DNA of 64,000 nt from Diplonema papillatum (lineage: Eukaryota; Euglenozoa; Diplonemea; Diplonemida; Diplonemidae). The notes under the pieces were generated by a model. The model did no database searches. It was not told the DNA's origin and saw nothing but the letters and a program-made list of their open reading frames with translations. Shown in pieces: positions 54,536 through 64,000 of the stretch (positions are counted from its first letter, which is position 1; the number at the start of each line of letters is the position of its first letter). The stretch covers positions 124,001-188,000 of the forward strand of contig JAPJBO010000255.1 in assembly GCA_030068145.1 (NCBI GenBank). Direction: 5' to 3'. A program made the translations under genes and the position numbers.

Positions 54536-56340
54536 AAAAATGGATAAGAGACCTACAGCCTCGAGGTCTCCGTTCAGCTCGTCGCTGTGTCTCATCTAAG
54601 ACTGCAAGGCAGGCGAAGGCGACTTCTGATCTTTGCTCTGTTCTTCGGCGGTGCAACAACTTCTCTACTTACACACGCCGCCACCGGTGTGTGTGTTTAA
54701 CACGAGAAGTTTGCATCATTCGGCTAGAGTGCGACTAGCCAAAGGCACCCTGTAGTAAAGGTTTTGAATCAACGTGCGAGAGTTTGAAGTTTAGCTGGAG
54801 GCCAAGGTTTTGGATGTCAAAATGTTGTGGATGGAAAAGTGGATTTGATAGCCATGCACCACAGCCTCGATTTCACAGTTGACTCGAGGATAGCATGTAC
54901 AGCAAACGTCCTGCGAGATTTCAAGGCATCGACACGGCCTGTTGAAAGAAGCCCAAGATGGGAACTTTGGGGACAGAGAGATAGGGATAAGACAGTTCTG
55001 CAGTCATTTACACGTTGCCCCTTTGACGAGGAGGCAAAAAGAAACGAAACCTCATTCTGGTCTCGCCTTTTTGTGCTCGAACAACAATAAAGGGTTCCTT
55101 TTAAGGTGGAAGTTTAAGGTGCAAGTTGTTTCCCTTTTACCTTTTCTGGCACGTCGCACACGTGTTGATTGCGTATGCAAATTAGGGTCCGCGGAATGCA
55201 GATCCAGTGACTCTGCAACGAACAGGGTTTACATTGAAGGCTTCAATCATCGAAAGGTTAGCATCAAATATGTCTGCGCATGAACGAGTTTCTGTATCGT
55301 TCTACTACTCTCATCTGTCAGGTGAACAAGTTTACAACGTTACCAGGTTAGGATTAGGACCAGCAAGTGCAGCATCGAATACGGCTGGAAATGGGCTAGT
55401 TTGGCAACACGCAAGTCTGTTAGCGAACAAATCACAAGTCTCGCGTCAATCATTAAACAAGTCTAACATGCCATGTGCAAGCAGATCGAGCAGGTTCAGC
55501 ATCGAATATGGCTGCAAATGAACTAGTTTGCACAACCAAACAAAACACAAGCCTCGCAAGCACCAAGTCTACCATGCCATGTGCAAGCAAGTCAATCATG
55601 CCTCGAAAACCCTGCAGGTGTTGGGCTGGGTGGGCTGCACCGTTAAAAGGACACGGAGCGGGCGCCGGGGGGAGACTGGTTGCCGTCGGTACTCATAGTA
55701 GCTGGCGGCCGGGCTGGTAAATAGGTGGAGGTTTTAGCCCCTCCCCCCCCCCCACACACACGGGCCCCCACCCACCTACCCCCCCGGTACAAACAGCGGA
55801 TCACCCGCTCGTTTTATCTCTTTCCTCGCTTTTTTTCTTCTTTTTTTTTCCTCTTCAGTTTTCTTTCTTTTTTCGCCCTTTCCTCCTCATCGTGGGTGAG
55901 AGGAAGGAGGCACCCTAGCGCGGGGAGAAAGAAAGCGAGTGAAAATAAAAATAAAAAGTCAATCAAAGGAGCTAGAGAGCTACCAACACCACTACACTGC
56001 GACTTCCAACCCCCACTCCCCCTTTTTTTTTTACTGTTCTTTGTTTTTTTTCATTGTCTTTTTCTTTTTGTTTCACTTCGAACTGTCTTTTTTCTTAGAC
56101 CGTTTCTTATTTTGGGGAGAGGAGAGCCAAGCTACTCCACACAACTCCAACTCTCCGGGGGAGCGCCGGCGAGGGGGTGACAGTAGTTTCTTGATTCTTT
56201 TTGTCGAGCCTGGAAAAAAAAAAGAGAGCAAAAAACGCATCTTTTCTGGCCGTTTTTTCAACAAAACTACGCATTTCTTCTTCTTTCTTCTCAACAGAAA
56301 AAGAGAGAGAAAGAGAGACACTCCAACAGAAACGTCGAAA
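54536..56340. other. Intergenic, no gene; weak ~130-bp repeats at 55.26-55.62 kb
   Basis: The phrase AGCATCGAATATGGCTGCAAATG recurs with changes at about 55260, 55370 and 55500. ACATGCCATGTGCAAGCA recurs at 55467 and 55572. From 55740 to 56340 the sequence is low-complexity, with C-rich and T-rich runs. Open frames there are composition artefacts. Confidence 0.5.
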
Positions 56341-56517
56341 GACACCAGACTAGGCGCGGCAACCTCGGTTGATTGTCGGCAACACAAAAGAGAGAGAAAA
56401 AGGTCGACAAGACACCTCATCCGTACGTACTGCCCCACACACGGGAGGGAATCGACGGGAAACACACACACCACACACACAAAAAAAAGATCTGTACGTT
56501 CTCCAGCGGAATCGTCG

Positions 56518-56638
<121 letters not shown>

Positions 56639-56792
56639 ACTGTACACCTCACCCCGGTTGATTGTCGGCAACACAAAAAATAAAAGAAGGAACGTTTTGT
56701 TTCCTTTTTTCCTTCTCCTCACGCTCCCGGGGGGCTAGTGGTCGTGGTCGAGGATCGTTGTTGCGTGTGTGAGAGAGAGGGAGGGAGGGAAG

Positions 56793-59700
56793 ATGGGTTG
56801 CGAGGGCAGCAAGTTCGAGGACGAAGTCCGGAAGCTGAAGAGCGAGCGGACGAATCTGCTCAAGGAGCTCGACGAGTTGAAGAAGTCCGGGCGGAATGCG
56901 AACAACAACTCGGTTTACGAGCCGGGGCTCTCGCCGACACTGCAGAGCAATGGCAGCACGATGCAGCGGAGCTCTTCTGGCTGGCGGCCGAAAACCAAGC
57001 CGGGTACCGGCAAACCAGGCGGGAAGCGGGAAGAGGAAGTGTTGGCTTGGAGGAATTCGCGGTTCGCTGACGCAGCGCCGCCTGGCACGCTGGACGTCGG
57101 CCAGTGCGGAGACCTGCTGGCGGGCACCACGGGCAAGCCGACGACCTTCGAGGAGGCGGTGCAGTCCGCGTTGAACGACGGCAGCAGTGGGTTCTGCGTC
57201 GGTACCGACGGAGACTTCCTCCCCCCCGGCGTGCCTGGCGCCTCGAAGCCGCTGGACACGGCGGCCGTGGTGCGGAAGGCGAAGGCCCTCTCAGCGTCGT
57301 GCCCAGCCGTGTCTCTGTTCACGCTGCCGACGCCGTTTTCGCTGCTGGCGTCGTCCTGCATGCGGAAAGTCGCCGCCGCCGCTGCGCAGCCCCGCAGCAA
57401 CGAGCCAATATCCCCTTCCTTCTCTGACGGGCAAGAATCGTACCGGAAGTACATGCCCTACGAGACCATCCTCCACAAGGAACTCCTCACCCTCCCCGCC
57501 TACCAGCAGGTCTGCTTCAAAGCGATCCGATACCCCTCAACCGGCTGCTACACACCGGGCCACGTCATCACCTGGCACTGCCCCACGTCCGCTACCAAAA
57601 ACCCGTTTGCCGCCCTCAAATCGCTCGGCGGGTCGACCGCGGAGCCGACGGGGACAATTCTCATCATCCAGAGCCTCAACGGGCGGCTTATCAGCAAGCA
57701 GTCGGCCGCACCGGACGAGGCGGAAGTCGTGTTCCCGACCAACACGCAGTTCCGGACGTCCCATAGAGTGTCCTCCGCAGTGGCGGCGCTGCTGACGGGG
57801 GAGATGGGGCTGGACATGGACAAGGTCAGCTTGCTCGCGATGTGCGAAGTCCGACTGGTGGTCTGGCGGGACGTTGTGACGGCACTCGACGAAGTCGAAG
57901 CCGCGTCTGTCCCGAGGCTGATCCAGTTGTTGGAACTTGCGTCCGACACGGCGGTAGAAGCCGGGCAGTACACTCTGGATATGGTCACCCACGAATACGT
58001 GCTGGGAGCGCCGATGACGGAGCTGCCGCCTCGGGGGCCGGGCGGCCTGACGGTGGTGCACTTGGTGTCCGAGGAGGAGAGCATGATCGGGCTGCTGCGG
58101 CTGGTGACGCACCGACTCAAGCCGACGGACATCGACGAGCTCAACGCCGACGGGCGATCTCCGCTGAACATCGCGCTGACCCACAACAACACGGCGGGGG
58201 CCGTCCACCTCCTCCGCAAGGGAGCCACGGTCGCATCCCTCGGCACCATGGCGGACGCCGCCCTCGCCGCCGCCGCCGCCCACACCTGGACAGCCGACAA
58301 CAGAGGTTTTTGCTCTTTGTCCTTGTTTTTTTTTTTTTTTTTTGGCTTTTTGTTTTTTTTGTTATTTTAGCGCCGCTAGCCAGCGGCGCCACCTTGTCTA
58401 GTCACTCGTTTGATTGTAAATATTGCTCCGTTCTTCTCCCTGACGTACTACTTGCTTTTTAGCCACACGCAATGTGTGAGGAAACTGAACCACCCAACTA
58501 GGACCTTCTGATCATGAACATTTGCCAATTTGCCACCTGAAACCACGTCGTAGGATTTGGGCTCACATCAGAAAGCGTCAAATGGCAGCGTGCTGTGCTA
58601 AATCACTTAAAACAGGGTTTACACACGAACACACGTACCGAGCCTTCCAACCTCCCAAACCACAATAAACGCTAGAAGTGACACAGAATAAGCCGGCAGC
58701 CATGTGGTCCATGTACTTAAAAGTTCCCAGTGCTCGATGGCCTTATCACCTGAGATTGCCCTCACCATTGATTTACTTTTTAGCCATACTTCAACATCCT
58801 TACCCACACTGCAGAGATCGTTGAACGGCTTCTCCGAGAAGTGCCGCCGTCGGATATCGAGGCGGTTGCGTGCAGCAAGCTGGTGCTGCGGGCCGCCGCG
58901 TCGCTGGGGCGGAAGTCGCTGGCGCAGCCTTTGCTGCAGCTCGTGTGCAAGAAGGCGAAGAACCAGCAGCTGAAGTACCTGGACTGCTCCGGGATGCTGA
59001 CCGCCGCCTGCTCGTCTCCGCACGTCGAGAAGGAGTTCCTCGAGTGGCTCGTCGTCGAGGCGAAGGCGAAGGACAACGGCACCGCCGTCAGCGCGGCCGT
59101 CAAGGCGGGGAACTACTCTATCATCAAGGACCTGAAGGCCCTAGGCATCCCCCTCGACGCAGCCGACGCAGACGGCAGGACTGCTCTCCACACAGCGGTC
59201 TCCTCCGGGAACATGGAAGGCACCGTGGCGCTGAAGAACGCAGGCGCGAATCTGGCCGTCCAGGATTCGCACGGTTGGACCCTCGCACACGAAGCGGCGT
59301 ACCACGACCACGTCCTCCTCCTCAAAAAACTCAGCGAGTGGAAGTGCTCCGTCGACCAGCCCGACTCGGACGGGTGCACCCCCTTGTGGTGGGCCTCCGA
59401 CACTGGCAACAACGACGTCATCAAGATCCTCGTCAAGTGCGGCGCGAACTCGAAGATCCTCGACAACACGGGCACCTCGGCGCTGCTCATCGCCGCGTAC
59501 AACGGCCACGCCGCCACCTGCAAGCTCCTGCAGTCGTCGGGAGCCGACTACAACAAGGCCAACAACGACGGCCGCACCCCGGCGTGGCTGGCGGCGGGTG
59601 TCGGCAGCGTCGATACGCTCAACGTGCTCAAAACCCTCGGCGCGACCCTTGACACCCCGGACAGCAAAGGCATGACGTCTGCCCATGCCGCCGCGCAGGA

Positions 59701-60901
59701 AGGGTGGGTGGACGCGCTACGGTACCTGGCGGACCATCGGGTGGACATGAACCGGCAGGACAAGCACGGCTTGACGCCGCTGCACTACGCAGCGAGCAAG
59801 TCGAGGTTCGACTGCATCCGGTACCTGTGCTCGCTGGGCGCGAACATCACCATCCGCGGGGAGGACGCGAACCTCGGGTCCGACTGCCTGCCGCTGCACA
59901 TCGCGGCCGCGAAGGGGTCCTTCGAAAGCGAACCGGACGTGCTCTCCCTCCTCATCGACGCGACCACCATAAACGCGGAGTGCAAGTGCGGCGCCGCCCT
60001 CGACGTCGCGCACATGCACAACAGGGTATGTCGGCGGATCCCCCTTGTAAGATTGGCGGTAGCCGCGAAGAAGACTCATCAACCAGTAAGATTCTGTCCG
60101 AACTAAAAAAAAATCTCCCCTGGTTTCGAAAGAAGCAAGCGTACATGAGAGGCAGGATTCTGCCCGAACTAAAAAATCTCCCCTGGTTTCGAAAGAAGCA
60201 AGCATACATGAGAGGCAGGATTCTGCCCTAGCACCAAACTAAGATTCCTGAAGACGTGCACACGGCAAATGGCTGTGCACACGGCAAATGGCTGATTTTC
60301 CACGGGAAAAGATCGTGCTGGACACTAGTAGTCACACTACCCACCGTGTTGAGGCCGACGACCTTTGCCAGCTTGCATGACCGTTGCTAAGTTTTCCTTT
60401 TGTACAAGCTCCAAACATTGAACACTTAAAAAACGTGTCACACAGTACGTCACGGCCAACAAACTCCGCGAGAAGGGTGCTGAGACCAGCAAACCAATGC
60501 TCACCGACGAGGTATGTCTCTTTCACTTTCTTTTTCGTGGGAAGAAACGCATTTGTCATTTTCTGGACAGTCGTCATCACGATACTACACAAGAACCCCG
60601 AACCCATTCGAAAAAGGTCACCCGGAGACTTTAGAATTGCGGGATCTCAAGCGGACATCAACTCTAAAAACGCAGAAAATGGATGAGCTGCCTGATGTCG
60701 TCGTGCGCGAAGTTGTCTTCAGGCATCCATCTACCCTCCCCGAGAAGAACGCACCTGGCGCCGTCATCAAGATTATGGTATGCATCAATTCCCCCGTTTC
60801 CCAACCAAACTCACGTGAGCAGACCGAAAGCTTTCCCGAGAGATAGTTCCTGCGCTCTTCCTTCACTCTCTTTTTCTCTCTCGCAGGTTCCGCACTGGTG
60901 A
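56793..60901 (+). CDS. Lipid-anchored ADP-ribosyltransferase-like protein with ankyrin repeats
   Basis: Exons 56793-58305, 58815-60025, 60446-60511, 60676-60777 and 60887-60901 join in phase and give 968 residues ending VPHW. ATG 56793 starts MGCEGSKF: Gly2 plus Cys3 and Ser6 suit myristoylation and palmitoylation. Residues 8-35 are charged and coiled-coil-like. Residues about 200-350 fit an R-S-E type mono-ADP-ribosyltransferase, which moves ADP-ribose from NAD to a target residue: Arg in FKAIRYPS (~245), the PTSAT strand (~265) and EAEVVFP (E-x-E, ~309-311). Ankyrin repeats, about nine, begin near DELNADGRSPLNIAL and fill exon 2 (DADGRTALHTAVSSG, KHGLTPLHYAASKS). A membrane-tethered signalling or scaffold enzyme is inferred. 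The last acceptor has a strong pyrimidine tract, but the transcript could instead skip to 62072. Activity is unproven. Confidence 0.65.
58455..58565 (+). repeat. Rep-E copy in ADP-ribosyltransferase intron 1
   Basis: TTTTTAGCCACACGCAATGT, GAGGAAACTGAACCACCC and CCACCTGAAACCACGTCG match 38155-38270. The repeat shared with 1632-1690 follows directly (58580-58625). Confidence 0.75.
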
Positions 60902-60924
60902 TGGTCCGCCGCTGGGTCCAATTT

Positions 60925-61965
60925 TTACCTTAAAACCTGAACCCAGCGACCTGAATCCACCAAAACTGGACCCTCCACCAACTGGACCCAGCGACCTGGA
61001 TCCACTATCAGCGACCTGAATCCACCAAAACTGGACCCAGCGACATGGATCCACCAAAACTGGACCCAGCGACATGGATCCACCAAAACTGGACCCAGCG
61101 ACCTGAATCCACCAAAACTGGACCCAGCGACATGGATCCACCAAAACTGGACCCAGCGACATGGATCCACCAAAACTGGACCCAGCGACCTGAATCCACC
61201 AAAACTGGACCCTCCACCAACTGGACCCAGCGACCTGGATCCACTATAGCTGGGCCCAGCGACCTGAATCCACCAAAACTGGACCCAGCGACATGGATCC
61301 ACCAAAACTGGACCCAGCGACATGGATCCACCAAAACTGGACCCAGCGACCTGGATCCACCAAAACTGGACCCAGCGACATGGATCCACCAAAACTGGAC
61401 CCAGCGACCTGAATCCACCAAAACTGGACCCTCCACCAACTGGACCCAGCGACCTGGATCCACTATAGCCGGGCCCAGCGACCTGAATCCACCAAAACTG
61501 GACCCAGCGACATGGATCCACCAAAACTGGACCCAGCGACATGGATCCACCAAAACTGGACCCAGCGACATGGATCCACCAAAACTGGACCCAGCGACCT
61601 GAATCCACCAAAACTGGACCCTCCACCAACTGGACCCAGCGACCTGGATCCACTATAGCTGGGCCCAGCGACCTGAATCCACCAAAACTGGACCCAGCGA
61701 CACGGATTCACCAAAACTGGACCCAGCGACATGGATCCACCAAAACTGGACCCAAAGACCAGAACCACCAAAACTCGACCTTGCGACCTGAATCCACCAA
61801 AACTGGACCCAGCGCCCTGTATGCACCAAAACTGGACCCAGCGCCCTGTATGCACCAAAACTCGACCTTGCGACCTGAATCCACCAAAACTGGACCCAGC
61901 GCCCTGTATGCACCAAAACTGGACCCAGCGCCCTGTATGCACCAAAACTGGACCCAGCGACCCTG
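60925..61965 (+). repeat. 29-bp minisatellite, about 35 copies
   Basis: Unit ATCCACCAAAACTGGACCC plus AGCGACCTGA or AGCGACATGG. Larger blocks, marked by CTCCACCAACTGGACCC and CACTATAGC, recur about every 200 bp, showing higher-order structure. With a 29-nt period and no stops, both strands stay open for hundreds of bases; these ORFs are not genes. Confidence 0.95.
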
Positions 61966-62071
61966 GTTGCTAGGTCCACACCCGCCCCGCAGGGTCCGCG
62001 CCTCAAAGGAAACACGATGCAGATAGGACCGGAACGGATCCACTCCAAACACGTTCTTGCAATCTTCCCAG

Positions 62072-63620
62072 CCCCAAGGCTTCAAACGCGAGAAGAAAGG
62101 TGCCAATTCCAAACTTTACACACAGATCGACGGCGACAAGTTCACGTACACGCTCAACGGTGAAGAGCGACCGAGTTTCAGGAAGATCCAGTTCCACAAG
62201 GGATCCCACGGTCTCGCGCTCAAGTTTCCCGACGCCGGCAAGAACGGAAGGTCTGTCCTTTTTCCCTCAGCCACAAAGCATGTCTCCATCAGTACGCACC
62301 CTCAAATGCACAGCCGACTTGCTCTGAGGTTACATTACACAATATGTGACATTACATGTCAAATCATACGATCCATGCTGCGTCACACGGGGACGCATGC
62401 AAATGGGTACCACGCTATGGCTTATCCAGCAACATGTGAACCTGAAGCAAGATACGCCCTTACCAGACGAACCGCATAATGCGTGATCATCACGACCGGA
62501 CGGCCGGAGCCTCGGCAGCAACGTAAGAAGGGCGTAAAACTGGTCTATATTCCGATTACCCACAGCTGAGCTCCAACACAAACACACACAGGCAAGTGTA
62601 TCTCCCCGTCTCCGGAGTGCGAGAGATTCTCGCAGGACTCATATCTATGGCCGATCAAGCAAGCATACCAAACGACCTACGATCGGACTTCGCCGAGCTC
62701 ACTGCGCAGGTGTGAACGCTAAGGCTTAGTACAAACTGAGGTGTTGCCGGCTGCCCTCTAGTGGGGTTCCGCAGTGCTAACCTTCTTGGTGTTAGCAATG
62801 CACTGTTGGTACTAGCAATGTACCGCGAGCAACTCACCAAAGCAAGTGAGTTCCGGCTGGCGCGCACAAGCAAAATATAGTTCCGTACTAATTGCTTCGT
62901 ATCACTCGGACGCTGGATTCTGTTTCTTTCTCCAAGCCCTTTTTGATCCCTGGCAACTAAAATCTCCCCCCGACGATCTAGTCTTCTTCGAAAGACTTGA
63001 CGACTAGCATCAAACAATGCATGACATGGGCAGTGTCCTGACGGTTTCCCCCCCTCGTCCCGTTAGAAACGAGGGACTTCCACTTTGCCTCGTCGGCGGA
63101 AACTGCAAAAGTAAAGTAAAAAGCAAAGTTACGCACATACCTAAATTTAACTAAGTTAGGGGCACATCGCGCCAGTCAGGCATACTAAGCGCGGGCTCTC
63201 TGACGCGGAGAAGGCGAAGCGCGAAGTGAAGGACCCGATGTTCGAAGCGGTGGTGTACCCGAGTGACACCAGCCCGTACGCCTTCAGCCGGCTGAAGGTC
63301 GTGTCCCAGTACCGGGGCGGCGAGGAGGGCGCGAGCGAGTACCGCTGGTACCGCAGCAACAACGGCGAGAGCTGGGCTCCGATCAAGAAAGATTCGCCTT
63401 ACCCGGACGAGACGGGGGGCCACTACGCCTACTACGCCACCGCCGACGAGCTGGGCTGCTTCCTCCGCTGCCGGGCGGTGCCGGTCCGGAAGGACGGGAA
63501 GCGCGGGGAGCCCATGCAGTCCGCCCCCATACAACTCCTGTGGCCTCCGAACTTCGGCATCGCCATCGTCGACAAGCTCGTCGAGTCCATCGCTGCCACC
63601 AAGGTCACCGCCAGCATCGA
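62072..63620 (+). CDS. A9 (AIR9-type) domain exons, partial gene running off the window
   Basis: Exons 62072-62250, 62592-62709 and 63190-63620 join with consistent phase (2+1, then 0); the last ends in phase 2 at a GTATGTC donor. No ATG suits the first, so it is internal. The first two encode a beta-rich segment (KFTYTLNG, SHGLALKFPDAG, VYLPVSGVREILAGL). The third encodes YRWYRSNNGESWAPIK, then YYATADELGCFLRCRAVPV. This Trp, Tyr, Gly spacing is that of A9 domains in AIR9 microtubule-associated proteins of plants and kinetoplastids. Phase 0 entry also matches exon 4 of the ankyrin gene (60777), so the two may be one very long gene. The third exon could alternatively begin at 63211. Downstream exons lie beyond the window. 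Confidence 0.6.
62975..63045 (+). repeat. Palindromic GCTAGCATCAA repeat copy, diverged
   Basis: CTTCTTCGAAAGACTTGACG, then ACTAGCATCAAACAATGCAT: a diverged copy of the block at 13365-13440, here in the intron before the A9 exon. Confidence 0.6.
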
Positions 63621-63627
63621 GTATGTC

Positions 63628-64000
63628 TTTTCTCTTTGGTGTATTTTCTGCTGGTCTGCGATCGGCAAACAACCTCCGTCGCTCTGTCCGTCCCCGAAGG
63701 ATCCCACAGGACCCAGCATCAGCGCCGCAGGGAACCTAGAAACATCCGGAAAGTTCCGAAAACCCTGCTCAAGTTCCGAAGATCCTTTCTCTTTGGTGTA
63801 TTTTCTGCTGGTCTGCGATCGGCAAACAACCTCCGTCGCTCTGTCCGTTCCCGAAGGATCCCACAGGACCCAGCATCAGCGCCGCAGGGAACCTAGAAAC
63901 ATCCGGAAACTTCCGAAAACCCTGCTCAAGTTCCGAAGATCCTTTCTCTTTGGTGTATTTTCTGCTGGTCTGCGATCGGCAAACAACCTCCGTCGCTCTG
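63628..64000 (+). repeat. 157-bp tandem repeat starting at an intron donor, >2.3 copies
   Basis: TTTCTCTTTGGTGTATTTTC recurs at 63629, 63786 and 63943. Units contain CGATCGGCAAACAACCTCCG and CCAGCATCAGCGCCGCAGGG and are almost identical. The array starts about 8 nt inside the intron and continues past the end of the window. Confidence 0.9.

Noticed and set aside
60925-62026. Long ORFs on both strands (up to 242 codons) over the 29-bp repeat
   Set aside because: A stop-free 29-bp unit opens frames on both strands over the same bases; this is a minisatellite artefact.

Overview
The window looks like nuclear DNA of a gene-poor, repeat-rich, single-celled eukaryote. The best marker is a complete beta-tubulin (29193-30533). 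Its internal NNTCIQ and CDCLQGFQ segments and its tyrosine-ended acidic tail resemble euglenozoan beta-tubulins. The other genes have GC-rich exons and ordinary GT-AG introns, and every supported gene lies on the + strand. I infer a euglenozoan, possibly a diplonemid, with modest confidence; the species cannot be named from this sequence.

Layout. 1-5.4 kb: dispersed repeats, a MITE-like element and strong hairpins. 5.6-8.7 kb: a 5'-truncated non-LTR retrotransposon (RT plus C2HC finger) with a CT-repeat tail. 8.7-14 kb: repeats, including a 43-bp minisatellite grown from a MITE core. 14-17.6 kb: an unrecognised coiled-coil gene surrounded by partial copies of itself. 20.2-22.0 kb: a two-exon gene with a mitochondrial-type N-terminus. 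23-24.3 kb: decayed coding sequence with a ubiquitin-protease signature. 25.6-26.6 kb: a secreted Cys-containing protein. 28.5-30.5 kb: a tubulin fragment and intact beta-tubulin. 32.3-32.8 kb: a ~91-bp satellite. 34.2-44.5 kb: a four-exon SAM-dependent methyltransferase; a segment from the end of its first exon is repeated about six times in its first intron. 47.1-47.9 kb: a two-exon 119-aa protein whose intron is almost entirely two copies of a dispersed repeat. 50.6-53.5 kb: a two-exon Canopy/saposin-like ER protein. 56.8-60.9 kb: a protein with a lipidation-type N-terminus, an ADP-ribosyltransferase-like domain and ankyrin repeats. 62.1-63.6 kb: further exons with an A9 (AIR9-type) domain, either the same gene or the next one, running off the window.

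Exon models were built by hand from GT/AG sites, and reading phases agree across every junction used. Three themes recur. Most genes have broken partial copies beside them. Several introns are built from repeat families that also occur between genes. Minisatellites with periods not divisible by three create long spurious ORFs. Families are labelled here as Rep-A (about 215 bp, starts GTATAAGCACC, ends CTCGAGTATTTTT), Rep-B (TCTGTACTGACGGGAACATT), Rep-C (GTGACGGTCAACCACAGC to AACACGTGAAGCTTGGCTCC), Rep-E (GCAATGTGTGAGGAAACTGA), Rep-I (TCGTATAAGATCGAAGATCT) and Rep-P (CCTTAATTGAGT to GCTTCGGCAGAC). The genes have unrelated roles (cytoskeleton, mitochondrion, secretory pathway, signalling) and do not form an operon-like pathway.
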